In this document: piece after piece, positions 51,799 to 60,226 of the stretch
Position numbering within the stretch: the stretch's first letter is position 1
Layout: the number at the start of each line of letters is the position of its first letter
DNA from: Paenibacillus sp. BJ-4
Lineage (GTDB): Bacteria; Bacillota; Bacilli; Paenibacillales; Paenibacillaceae
Direction: 5' to 3'
NCBI RefSeq assembly: GCF_020404765.1
Contig: NZ_JAIVEM010000165.1
Coordinates: 51,221-115,220, forward strand
Length of the DNA stretch: 64,000 nt
The notes under the pieces: generated by a model
Told to the model about the DNA's origin: nothing
What the model saw: only the letters and a program-made list of their open reading frames with translations
Databases searched by the model: none
Position numbers and translations under genes: made by a program

Positions 51799-52747
51799 AC
51801 TGAAAAATAAGCTGAGCGTCATTCTCGACGTAGTCCCTCAAGGTTCGAATATCATTTATGTCGATTATCCCGTTTATAATAACGGTGGAGATGTACTCAT
51901 CATGAAAGGCACCGAGGCGTTCTTCAAGGATAACGGCATTCATGTTCGTGCCCGTTACAGCGCGATGGACATTCCCGATCAGCTCCACATTCCGGGCGAC
52001 TGGATTATCGTATGCCACGGCGGCGGCAATTTCGGCGATTTGTATTTAAATCATCAAAACTTGCGAGAACGTATCGTGCGGGAGTTTCCTAATCACCGGA
52101 TTGTAATCATGCCGCAGACGATCCATTTTCAGTCTGAACAGAAGGCCAATGAGGTCGCAGCCCTGTTCAATGGTCACCCGGATCTGCATATGTTTGTCCG
52201 GGACACACGCTCTTATCAGTGGGCCAAGGACAAGCTGAATCAATGCAGCATCACGCTATGTCCGGATATGGCGCACCAGCTCTGGCCTTTAAAGCCGACA
52301 ACGGAAACCGTGAAGGACGTATTGTACTTCTTGCGTACGGATATTGAAACGGTAGGAGGGCAAAAGAAATTCGATGATGAGGCCAATGCAGCCCATCGGC
52401 TGGATTGGGACACTTTGTTCACTCCGCTGGAGGTGAAGGGAATTGTCTACTTCCAGAAGTTTTACCGTTTGAATAAAAAGATCGGTGGGCCATTGCCGAC
52501 GCGTACATTTTGGTACAAGTACACTGACCATCTGATGAACAAAGCGGTCACGCTGTTCAGTTCTTATCGCGAGGTTCGCACCTCACGGCTGCACGGCCAT
52601 ATTCTGGCCTGTCTGCTCGACATGCCGCATGTGGTCATTGACAATTCCTACGGCAAAAATTCTCAATATTATAATACCTGGACTCAGCCAAATCCCAAGG
52701 CGAGGCTGTTTAACGATGCACCCGATGCATTGGGGCAGCCGTTTTAA
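51773..52747 (+). CDS. Polysaccharide pyruvyl transferase family protein
   Basis: A 324-residue protein with features of the CsaB/EpsO pyruvyl transferase family: IIYVDYPVYNNGGDVLIMKG at residues 24-43 (nucleotide-fold loop), CHGGGNFGDLY near 82-92, TIHFQSEQKANE, DTRSYQWAK and RTSRLHGHIL near 267-276. Such enzymes add 4,6-ketal pyruvate groups to exopolysaccharide or cell-wall polymers. It overlaps the flippase gene by 26 bp. Together with the two GT2 genes it suggests a pyruvylated surface polymer. Acceptor is unknown. Confidence 0.86.
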   Translation: MPNSHPMAKLKNKLSVILDVVPQGSNIIYVDYPVYNNGGDVLIMKGTEAFFKDNGIHVRARYSAMDIPDQLHIPGDWIIVCHGGGNFGDLYLNHQNLRERIVREFPNHRIVIMPQTIHFQSEQKANEVAALFNGHPDLHMFVRDTRSYQWAKDKLNQCSITLCPDMAHQLWPLKPTTETVKDVLYFLRTDIETVGGQKKFDDEANAAHRLDWDTLFTPLEVKGIVYFQKFYRLNKKIGGPLPTRTFWYKYTDHLMNKAVTLFSSYREVRTSRLHGHILACLLDMPHVVIDNSYGKNSQYYNTWTQPNPKARLFNDAPDALGQPF

Positions 52748-52804
52748 TGTAGAAGGAACGTATGGAGTATTGAGTTAGAATTACTAATTCGATCGAATAT
52801 TTAC

Positions 52805-52841
52805 AACCCCTCCTGATCATCTAATTGGTTTAGGAGGGGTT
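52805..52841 (+). terminator. Terminator after the polysaccharide cluster
   Basis: AACCCCTCCT (52805-52814) pairs perfectly with AGGAGGGGTT (52832-52841); the following sequence is only moderately T-rich (CTGTTTAG). Confidence 0.7.
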
Positions 52842-52949
52842 CTGTTTAGTCTTATATAGAGCAAAGGAATGATTTCATGTGATAAACAGTTAAGGCGATG
52901 AATATTTAATGGCTTAAACTATAAGAGTGGATCGCTTGTAACAAAAACA

Positions 52950-53084
52950 GCAGCGAAGAGGGCGGAATTGTTCTGAAGAACCGCCAGCGTTCGCCTTTGC
53001 CCCCGGATTTCTACCTTTGAAAATATAGTCGGGAAATCTGGGGGCAACAGCGATCGGAAGAATGATCCGCCCGCGTAGCGGCCT
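52950..53084 (+). repeat. Structured dispersed repeat, copy 2
   Basis: A second copy of the element at 28037-28233. The inner helix TTGCCCCCGGATTTC (52997-53011) pairs with GAAATCTGGGGGCAA (53033-53047), with one G-T wobble. The flanks CAGCGTTCGCC and CAGCGATCG are the same as in copy 1. The outer helix GGCGGAATTGTTCT (52961-52974) faces AGAATGATCCGCC (53059-53071). The paired bases differ from copy 1 while the helices are kept, which argues for a functional RNA or DNA structure. No coding frame is inside. Confidence 0.75.
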
Positions 53085-53164
53085 CTATTGCGCCAACCTC
53101 TCTCCATACCGCTCTATTTTGACAATTCATTTCATAAATAGATATAATTTATGGGATAAAACTT

Positions 53165-53195
53165 GCAGAAAACCGGGGAAATCCCCAGCTTTTGC
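53165..53195 (+). other. Hairpin upstream of def
   Basis: GCAGAAAACCGGGG (53165-53178) pairs with CCCCAGCTTTTGC (53183-53195) in an imperfect stem with AAAT loop. No T-run follows. It lies between the repeat element and the def gene, 49 bp before its start codon. Purpose unclear. Confidence 0.35.
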
Positions 53196-53243
53196 AGTAC
53201 ATCATATGATCATATATTTATTTAAATGAATCGAGGCTGACGA

Positions 53244-53825
53244 ATGAGCAATCAATCGATGGACATGCTTCTCACTAAGGATATCGTGCGTGAAGGGGAA
53301 CCGATTTTACGCACAAAGGTTGATCCGGTAAGCCTGCCGCTGTCTGAAGAGGACCTTCAACAGATGCAATGGATGCTGGATTATCTGAAAAATAGCCAAA
53401 ATGAAGAGCTGGCCACCCGCTATGAGCTGCGCCCGGGTGTGGGGCTATCCGCCAACCAGGTAGGTCTGAATAAAAGAATGTGTGCTATCTATTATGAGGA
53501 TGGAGACAAAACGATAGAGTATACGCTGTTTAATCCGAAGCTGGTCAGCCACTCCACATCCATGATTTATTTGGAACAGGGTGAAGGATGCTTGTCAGTG
53601 GATCGTTACATAGCCGGATATGTTCCGCGTTATGAAAAAATTCGCATTAAGGCCTATTTGCCGGACGGAACCCAGGAACTACTGACCTTCAAAGGTTATC
53701 CAGCGATTGTGGTACAGCATGAAATGGACCATTTGGACGGTATTATGTTCTATGACCGTATCAATCCGGAAGATCCACATAAGCTTCCGCAGGGAGTGCA
53801 TATTGAACCTTTTGTGCGTGAATAG
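53244..53825 (+). CDS. def: Peptide deformylase
   Basis: A 193-residue metalloenzyme removing the N-formyl group of nascent proteins. All three motifs are present: GVGLSANQVG (about residues 65-74), EGCLSVD (metal-ligand cysteine, near 111) and QHEMDHLDG (metal ligands, near 153). Length and the extended insertion between motif 1 and 2 fit the type 2 deformylases of Gram-positives (like B. subtilis YkrB/DefB), not the short Def. Terminator hairpin follows. There is no fmt gene adjacent, unlike the housekeeping def-fmt operon, so it is probably the second deformylase. Confidence 0.94.
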   Translation: MSNQSMDMLLTKDIVREGEPILRTKVDPVSLPLSEEDLQQMQWMLDYLKNSQNEELATRYELRPGVGLSANQVGLNKRMCAIYYEDGDKTIEYTLFNPKLVSHSTSMIYLEQGEGCLSVDRYIAGYVPRYEKIRIKAYLPDGTQELLTFKGYPAIVVQHEMDHLDGIMFYDRINPEDPHKLPQGVHIEPFVRE

Positions 53826-53841
53826 TTCATAATCCGTAAAG

Positions 53842-53868
53842 TGTGGTGATTTCGTTCGCCACATTTTT
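53842..53868 (+). terminator. Terminator after def
   Basis: TGTGGTG-ATTTCGTT-CGCCACA followed by T6, a seven-bp stem with short loop. Confidence 0.75.
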
Positions 53869-53956
53869 TATTTGCAAGAAAATATGGATATACATGTTGC
53901 GAAGCTTTAAACTGGAATCATATACGCTGTGATGGAATTTGAGATATACATGAAAA

Positions 53957-53970
53957 TGTAAGCGCTTATC
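53957..53970 (+). promoter_or_regulatory. cre-like site ahead of the YesMN-type pair
   Basis: TGTAAGCGCTTATC matches the CcpA box at 12 of 14 positions. It lies 16 bp before the histidine kinase start codon, so the system is likely controlled by carbon catabolite repression. Confidence 0.6.
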
Positions 53971-53986
53971 TTGCTGGAGGGATGGC

Positions 53987-55777
53987 ATGTATCGTGGAGT
54001 ACGGCATCTGATGAACAATATGCGTATGCGGAATAAGCTGCTCTTCTCCTACGTGTTGATTGTCATGATTCCGGTGCTGGTGGTGGGCGGCTGTGTTACT
54101 TTTTATTTACGTCAGCAGGCATTGGACAGTGCGATTGCCCAGGCGGTAAACAATGTGGAAAAAATCAAGAGCCAGACTGCAAATTTACTGCGCGTGCCAA
54201 CGGATATTTCAAATGGACTCATGTTCGATAAAAGGCTGAAGGAAATGGCGAACCGTCGTTATTCGGGCATGGTTGAGCTAATGAATGCGTATCATCAATA
54301 CAAGGATTTTAATGAGTATGCACAGCAGTATCGAGAAATTGCTACCATTCGGTTTTATTCGTACAATCCGACGCTTGTCAATAATCTGGAGTTTATCCCT
54401 GTGGACTCCAGCATTAAGCAGCATCAATGGTTCCAGGCCGCCTTAAAGGGGACGGCGATTAACTGGTTTTATATTCAGGATAAGGAGGATAATCCGGTCC
54501 ATCGCTTGAGTCTGGTGCGGCAAATTCCGTTCCCCGAATACAATACCAAGGGAGTTCTGATGATAGCGCTGAGTCAGACGGAGCTGAATCATATGCTGAG
54601 CAAGGAGCCGTTTGAAACACTAATTGCCGATCGCAACGGGATTGTGGTTGCAGCAACTGATCCGCAGTCGGTGGGTCAGACGTTGGCGGATTTGCATTTG
54701 GGCTTTGACGTCCAGCGTGCGGGTAAGGGTATATATGAAGCAAAAATAAACGGAAAGTCCTCGAACGTTATTGTGGATGAGCTACTGCCAACCTCAAGTG
54801 TGACTGGATTCACAATTATTTCGGTGTTTTCGACGGAACATATCGTGCAGGGGGCGAATCGGATCAGCCTGATTGGTGCATTGTGTGTTCTTGCGGTACT
54901 GATCATTGCGCTGATTTTAATTACCATCATTTCCTGGCTTATTTCCAAACGGCTACAGCGATTGAGCTATGAACTGGGTAAAGTAGCCTCAGGCGATTTC
55001 CATGTGGTGTCAAGTGTGGAGGGAAGGGACGAGATCGGGGATTTGTCCCGCCGTTTCAACTATATGGTGAGCAGTATCCGCCAACTCATGACGCAGGTCT
55101 ATGAAGCGAGTGAGCAAAACAACAGGCTCGAGCTGGCACAAAAGGACATCAAGCTCAAAATGATGGCCAGTCAAATAAATCCCCACTTCCTGTTTAATGC
55201 GCTGGAGTCGATCCGAATGAAGGCGCACCTGAACGGGGAAGCCGAGATTGCAACGACGGTGCGTTTGCTCGGCAAGCTGATGCGACGAAATCTGGAGATT
55301 GGCAGCGGTAAAACGACGGTACGTCAGGAACTGGATATGGTGCGATCCTATTTGCAAATTCAGCAGTTCCGATTCGGGAATCGTTTGATCTATGAAGTGA
55401 ATCTGGAAGAAGAGGCTGAGGACATGTCTATTCCTCCTTTAATCATACAGCCGCTGGTGGAGAACGCAGTTATTCATGGCCTCGAAAATAAGGAAGAGCC
55501 TGTTACGGTAAAAGTGGATATTACGATGGAGCTACGGGAGCTGCACATTAAAGTAGCAGATGATGGAATTGGCATGGAAGCAGCGCAACTGGCAAGCTTA
55601 CTGGCACGTATCAAGGGAACGGATGAGCCGGAAGGGAGTAGTATTGGTCTGCGTAATGTCCACCAACGTCTAACGTTGATGTATGGTGAACGTTATGGTT
55701 TGCATATTGAAAGCATGGTGCAGGCAGGAACTACTGTATACTTTGCCATACCCGGGGAGGAGGATTCGAATGTATAA
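53987..55777 (+). CDS. Sensor histidine kinase, YesM/LytS-like
   Basis: A 596-residue two-helix membrane kinase. The first helix is at about 19-38, a large extracellular dCache-type domain follows (about 40-290), the second helix is near 300-325, then HAMP (about 325-375), and a HisK_internal domain with the phosphoacceptor in SQINPHFLFNALESI (H about 404). The ATPase domain ends the protein (VADDGIGM, SIGLRNVHQRL). This class reads carbohydrates or peptides outside the cell. The stop overlaps the next gene's start by eight bases. Confidence 0.92.
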   Translation: MYRGVRHLMNNMRMRNKLLFSYVLIVMIPVLVVGGCVTFYLRQQALDSAIAQAVNNVEKIKSQTANLLRVPTDISNGLMFDKRLKEMANRRYSGMVELMNAYHQYKDFNEYAQQYREIATIRFYSYNPTLVNNLEFIPVDSSIKQHQWFQAALKGTAINWFYIQDKEDNPVHRLSLVRQIPFPEYNTKGVLMIALSQTELNHMLSKEPFETLIADRNGIVVAATDPQSVGQTLADLHLGFDVQRAGKGIYEAKINGKSSNVIVDELLPTSSVTGFTIISVFSTEHIVQGANRISLIGALCVLAVLIIALILITIISWLISKRLQRLSYELGKVASGDFHVVSSVEGRDEIGDLSRRFNYMVSSIRQLMTQVYEASEQNNRLELAQKDIKLKMMASQINPHFLFNALESIRMKAHLNGEAEIATTVRLLGKLMRRNLEIGSGKTTVRQELDMVRSYLQIQQFRFGNRLIYEVNLEEEAEDMSIPPLIIQPLVENAVIHGLENKEEPVTVKVDITMELRELHIKVADDGIGMEAAQLASLLARIKGTDEPEGSSIGLRNVHQRLTLMYGERYGLHIESMVQAGTTVYFAIPGEEDSNV

Positions 55778-57407
55778 AGCAATGATTGTGGATGATGAGC
55801 CTGCGATTCGTGAAGGACTGTCCTCCCTTATTGACTGGGGGGATTGTGGCTTTCGGATTGTAGATACAGCAGGGAGCGGGCGCGAGGCTTTGGAAAAATT
55901 CGGAGAGCATCAGCCGGAGCTGGTTATTGTCGATATTCGTATGCCAGGCATGAATGGACTGGAGGTCATACGGAGTATACGTGAAATGAACAGTGAGCCG
56001 TTCCATTTTCTCATATTAAGTGGATATGCAGACTTTGATTATGCCCGGCAAGCGATGGGCTTCGGAGTGGATGGTTATTTATTGAAGCCTGTCGATGAGG
56101 AAGAGATAACGACAGAGTTGAAACGAGTACGGCGAAGCATCGAGGACGAAAAAGAAAACGGCAAGTGGGGAGGTGCTTCTCACCATGAGCGTGAATGGAT
56201 TGAGACACTGCTATTTTCGGTTCAAGAGAATATAGCTAAACGCGATGCAATAGAACCCGGCAGTCCTCTGGATGAAGGGACGCGACAAACTGAACAGCAC
56301 GGGCAGCATCAGGTGCTGCCTGCTTTGGATTGGGGCAGCTACCAAGTTATTCTGCTGGATCTGCGGATACCTGATTGGGATCGCCAAGCCCGGCAAGCGG
56401 CAGCCAGGCAGCGTCTAGCGGAGATGTGCCGGGAGCAGGGCAGAGGCGTGGTGTTTGAGGCCGGAATCTATACGGGCCTGCTGCTTCCCGCCACGGTGAG
56501 AACGGAGGAAAAGGCTGCTGTGCTGCTGGCATCCTGGCGCCAAGAGCTAATGCCGTGGGCAACCGAGATCTATGTGGCTGCCGGTGATCCGGTGGCGAAA
56601 TTAACCGATATTCCCAGCTCTTTTGAACAGGCACTGCGGTTATTGGAGCGTACTTTTCTGTTTGGAATGGAGAGAGTGATGCTCTCCAGTGATCTGCACC
56701 CATTGGAAGCAATGAACGCCGGAATGGACGAAGCGTCCAATAAAACAGCAGACCCCGTACGTTACGCAGAAAAGCTTTACTATGCGCTGGATATGGCAAG
56801 CCGGGAAGCGGCGTTGCGTGTATTAAAGGAAATGGCTGTTCAATTTCCACAGGTTTATGGTACAGAAGCTGCAATCAAGGCAGCCTTTGCCCAGACATTT
56901 ACATTGGCACTGAACAAGTATGCGGCTGGACAGGATCAGAGCCGAGCGGTGGTGGAGGAGCATTCCAGCTTGATTACCGATGTATATGCCTATTCTACAT
57001 TGGGCGAACTGGTCGATCACTCGGTGGAGCATATATTGCAATGGATAGGTCAGACTGACTCGGGCCGCAAGGAGATCATTATGAAGCAAATGCTGGACTT
57101 CATACATAGTCACTATAATGAAAATTTGCGGCTGGAGTTATTGGCAGACATGTTCAACTACAACAGTGGTTATTTAGGCAAACTGTTCAAAAGCCATACC
57201 GGTGAGGCTTTTAATGCCTACCTGGATAAATTAAGGATTGAGCGAGCCAGAGAATTACTTGTACAGGGGATTAAGGTGCATCAGGTAGCAGGTCGTGTGG
57301 GGTATGCGAATGCTGATTATTTCCATAGCAAATTCAAAAAGTATGTAGGAATGTCGCCTTCCTCCTACCGTAATCGGGTTCAGAAGAACGGAGGAACGGA
57401 TGGCTAA
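55770..57407 (+). CDS. Response regulator with AraC-type domain, YesN-like
   Basis: A 545-residue regulator. Residues 1-120 form the receiver (MIVDDEPAIREGL, phospho-acceptor D55 in VIVDIRMPGMNG, KPV loop). A middle domain (about 160-430) is poorly conserved and typical for YesN proteins. The C-terminal AraC domain (about 440-540; LELLADMFNYNSGYLGKLFKSHTGEAF) carries two helix-turn-helix motifs. Start 55770 is chosen because GGGGAGGAGG precedes it and because the receiver begins there. No ABC importer or hydrolase gene follows, so the target operon lies elsewhere. Confidence 0.92.
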   Translation: MYKAMIVDDEPAIREGLSSLIDWGDCGFRIVDTAGSGREALEKFGEHQPELVIVDIRMPGMNGLEVIRSIREMNSEPFHFLILSGYADFDYARQAMGFGVDGYLLKPVDEEEITTELKRVRRSIEDEKENGKWGGASHHEREWIETLLFSVQENIAKRDAIEPGSPLDEGTRQTEQHGQHQVLPALDWGSYQVILLDLRIPDWDRQARQAAARQRLAEMCREQGRGVVFEAGIYTGLLLPATVRTEEKAAVLLASWRQELMPWATEIYVAAGDPVAKLTDIPSSFEQALRLLERTFLFGMERVMLSSDLHPLEAMNAGMDEASNKTADPVRYAEKLYYALDMASREAALRVLKEMAVQFPQVYGTEAAIKAAFAQTFTLALNKYAAGQDQSRAVVEEHSSLITDVYAYSTLGELVDHSVEHILQWIGQTDSGRKEIIMKQMLDFIHSHYNENLRLELLADMFNYNSGYLGKLFKSHTGEAFNAYLDKLRIERARELLVQGIKVHQVAGRVGYANADYFHSKFKKYVGMSPSSYRNRVQKNGGTDG

Positions 57408-57438
57408 TAGAATAGATTCTCTAGGATTCACTCTACCA

Positions 57439-57497
57439 AGTCTCTCGTGCAGATGTCGAAGAAATGTTCTCTGACATCTGCACGAGAGACTTTTTTT
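57439..57497 (+). terminator. Strong terminator after the YesN-like gene
   Basis: A perfect 19-bp stem (57439-57457 with 57473-57491) around a 15-nt loop, then a T-run. Confidence 0.93.
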
Positions 57498-57587
57498 GCG
57501 TAGAAAAACATGCAGATCAATCGAAAATGTCACATTGATTAGAGGATTTGGGCTGATTTCATAAATTCGCCATCGTTACGACACAAC

Positions 57588-57644
57588 TTTGACACGATGT
57601 TCACACTTTCGATTCTATTTCATTCAAATCAATTCTATATAATG
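57588..57644 (+). promoter_or_regulatory. Probable cyd promoter region
   Basis: A TATAAT at 57639-57644 has only a weak -35 (CTATTT, 57616-57621). Upstream TTTGACACGATGTTCACAC (57588-57606) resembles a second degenerate Rex-type site. The region from the terminator to cydA (57498-57819) carries no gene; its function is regulatory. Confidence 0.45.
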
Positions 57645-57728
57645 TTGTTATTCTGAAGTCGGATCATGAAATCAATGGCGAAAGTGACTGGGCAAGCCAT
57701 TCTTAAAATGATCAGTTCATATGAAAAA

Positions 57729-57746
57729 ATGTGAATATTATCACAA
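57729..57746 (+). promoter_or_regulatory. Rex/Fnr-type palindrome in the cyd leader
   Basis: ATGTGAATATTATCACAA contains TGTGA-N6-TCACA, the Fnr consensus, and is close to the Rex consensus TTGTGAAATATTTCACAA. It lies 74 bp before the cydA start. In B. subtilis Rex represses cydABCD from leader sites when NADH is low; a role for Fnr under oxygen limitation is also possible. Confidence 0.7.
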
Positions 57747-57819
57747 AGGTGGATTGCTGGCCTCAGAGACTCATTTATCAAGCGGTTCTTAGGAGAAGCA
57801 CAGGGGGAGGAATAACATC

Positions 57820-59226
57820 ATGGACGTATTAGAATTGGCACGAATGCAGTTTGCGACAACCACCATTCTTCATTTTGTTTACGTGCCGATCTCCATTGGA
57901 TTGTCATTGTTGGTGGCGATCATGGAGACCATGTATGTAATCAAAAAAAATGATTTGTACAAAAAAATGGCTCAATTTTGGGGGACGTTTCTGCTAATCA
58001 ACTTTGCAGTGGGCGTGGTCACCGGGATTTTACAGGAATTTCAGTTCGGGATGAACTGGTCGGACTTTTCCCGTTTTGTTGGCGATGTATTTGGTACGCC
58101 GCTGGCGATTGAAGCACTGCTTGCCTTTTTTCTGGAGTCTACCTTTATCGGCTTATGGGTATTCGGTTGGGAAAGGCTGTCCAAAGCTGTTCATTTAACT
58201 TGTATGTGGCTGGTTTCCATCGGTACGATGCTCTCGGCTTTGTGGATTCTGGCAGCCAATTCATTCATGCAGCGTCCCGTAGGATATGGGATCGAAAATG
58301 GACGTGCAGAAATGCAGGATTTTGCTGCTTTGTTAACGAACGAGCAGCTTTTGTGGGAGTATCCTCACACCATATTTGCTGCCATTGCAACCGGGGCTTT
58401 CCTCGTAGCGGGTATTAGTGCATGGAAGCTGATGCATAAAAAGAATATGGACTTTTTTAAACCTTCTTTTAAGTTGAGTATTGTTGTTGCACTAATCAGT
58501 GCTATTGCTATTCCTTTGTTTGGTCATGGACAGGCTCAATATTTGGTAAAAACACAACCCATGAAGATGGCTGCCAGTGAAGCCTTGTGGGGGAACAGTG
58601 GTGACCCTGCGCCTTGGACGGTTATTGCAGGTATTGATCCTGAAAAGAAGGAAAATACCTTTGAGATTAAAGTCCCTTTTGCACTGAGTTTTCTATCGTA
58701 TAGTAAGTTTTCCGGCTCTGTGCCTGGTATGAATGAACTTCAGGCGCAGTATGAAAAAACCTACGGTCCGGGTGATTATATTCCGCCAGTACGTACTACC
58801 TTCTGGAGCTTCCGCATTATGATTGCGGCGGGATGTGCCATGATTGCACTGGCTCTATACGGAGCTTACCTGAGCTTCCGTAAAAAATTGGAGGGCTCGC
58901 ATCGGTGGTTCTTCCGTCTTATGCTGTGGGGGATATCGCTCCCATTCATTGGGAATACTGCAGGTTGGATTATGACCGAAATGGGGCGCCAGCCATGGAC
59001 TGTGTTTGGTTTGCTTCAAACGAAGGATTCTGTTTCACCTACCGTTGTGGCAGGAGAAGTGCTGTTCTCACTGATTGCGTTTACGACGCTGTATGTCGTT
59101 TTGACAGGTGTATTGGCATTCCTGTTCGTTCGTACAGCTCGCAAGGGTCCGGATATCGAGCCGCATCAGCATACGGTAATTCATGATCCATTTGCTCAAG
59201 GAGGTGGCACCAATGTCGCTAAATGA
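57820..59226 (+). CDS. cydA: Cytochrome bd oxidase subunit I
   Basis: A 468-residue haem-bearing subunit of the bd quinol oxidase, which reduces oxygen with high affinity. Haem ligand H18 (ILHFVYVPISIGL), the GRQPW motif (WTVFGLLQT near 392) and the quinol loop region are in place; about nine membrane helices. Length fits Bacillus CydA (468). Good AGGGGGAGG site before the ATG. It overlaps cydB by 14 bp and leads cydABDC. Confidence 0.95.
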   Translation: MDVLELARMQFATTTILHFVYVPISIGLSLLVAIMETMYVIKKNDLYKKMAQFWGTFLLINFAVGVVTGILQEFQFGMNWSDFSRFVGDVFGTPLAIEALLAFFLESTFIGLWVFGWERLSKAVHLTCMWLVSIGTMLSALWILAANSFMQRPVGYGIENGRAEMQDFAALLTNEQLLWEYPHTIFAAIATGAFLVAGISAWKLMHKKNMDFFKPSFKLSIVVALISAIAIPLFGHGQAQYLVKTQPMKMAASEALWGNSGDPAPWTVIAGIDPEKKENTFEIKVPFALSFLSYSKFSGSVPGMNELQAQYEKTYGPGDYIPPVRTTFWSFRIMIAAGCAMIALALYGAYLSFRKKLEGSHRWFFRLMLWGISLPFIGNTAGWIMTEMGRQPWTVFGLLQTKDSVSPTVVAGEVLFSLIAFTTLYVVLTGVLAFLFVRTARKGPDIEPHQHTVIHDPFAQGGGTNVAK

Positions 59227-60226
59227 TTTATGGTTTTTGTTGATTGCTGTGCTATTTACCGGCTTTTTCTTTCTGGAGGGCTTCGATTTTGGCGTGGGTA
59301 TGGCTCTGGGATTGATACCCCGTAATGACCAGCAAAAACGCTTGATGATCAATACGATTGGTCCGTTCTGGGATGCCAATGAGGTATGGCTGATCACAGC
59401 GGCCGGTGCGATGTTTGCCGCTTTCCCACACTTTTATGCGACTATGTTCAGCGGATATTACCTGGTATTTGTGTTCATTCTGCTAGGCTTGATTTTACGT
59501 GGAGTTTCCTTTGAATTCCGTGGCAAGGCAGAAGGCAAATGGTGGACAAGGACGTGGGATGCTTGCATTCTGATAGGCAGCTTCCTGCCGCCTATGCTGT
59601 TCGGTATGGCTTTTGCAGCTTTGGTGAGAGGTGTACCTATCCAGCAAAACATGGATTTAAAAGCCGGATTTTCCGATGTGTTCAATGGATATACGGTATG
59701 GATCGGACTGACAGTGGTCGGGATGTGTCTGATGCATGGACTGACGTTTCTTTCTCTACGGACGGTGGGAGAGGTGAGGGATCGCGCTCGTGTGATCGCG
59801 TCCAAATTCCTGCCGATATTAGGTGTTTTGCTCGCCGGAATGGTGGCCTGGACTTATTTTTCAACGGATGTATTCGCACGTCGTGGTCCCTTCATGTATG
59901 CGGCGGTCGCAGTCGGAATGGTCGCTTATGTGCTGGCCTGGTATTCCCTGAAGCAGCGCCGCGAAGGATGGGCCTTCGGGATGACGGGCGCCATGATTTT
60001 GCTGACCTTCGTTTCATTATTCGTCGGCTTGTTCCCGAGATTTATGGTGAGTTCAATCAACAGTGCATTCGATCTGACGATTTATAATGCAAGCTCCAGT
60101 CATTACACACTGAAAGCCATGACGATTGTTGCAGCAACGCTTTTACCCTTTGTATTGGCTTATCAGGCATGGAGCTACTTTGTTTTCCATAAGCGTCTTA
60201 GTGAAAAGGATCATTTGGAATACTAA
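59213..60226 (+). CDS. cydB: Cytochrome bd oxidase subunit II
   Basis: A 337-residue membrane subunit with about eight or nine helices and the N-terminal FFLEGFDFGVGMALGLIPR motif of CydB. Start 59213 follows AAGGAGGTGGC; an earlier in-frame ATG at 59183 would only add cydA-overlapping codons. Length agrees with Bacillus CydB (338). The last codon overlaps cydD by one base. Confidence 0.95.
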   Translation: MSLNDLWFLLIAVLFTGFFFLEGFDFGVGMALGLIPRNDQQKRLMINTIGPFWDANEVWLITAAGAMFAAFPHFYATMFSGYYLVFVFILLGLILRGVSFEFRGKAEGKWWTRTWDACILIGSFLPPMLFGMAFAALVRGVPIQQNMDLKAGFSDVFNGYTVWIGLTVVGMCLMHGLTFLSLRTVGEVRDRARVIASKFLPILGVLLAGMVAWTYFSTDVFARRGPFMYAAVAVGMVAYVLAWYSLKQRREGWAFGMTGAMILLTFVSLFVGLFPRFMVSSINSAFDLTIYNASSSHYTLKAMTIVAATLLPFVLAYQAWSYFVFHKRLSEKDHLEY

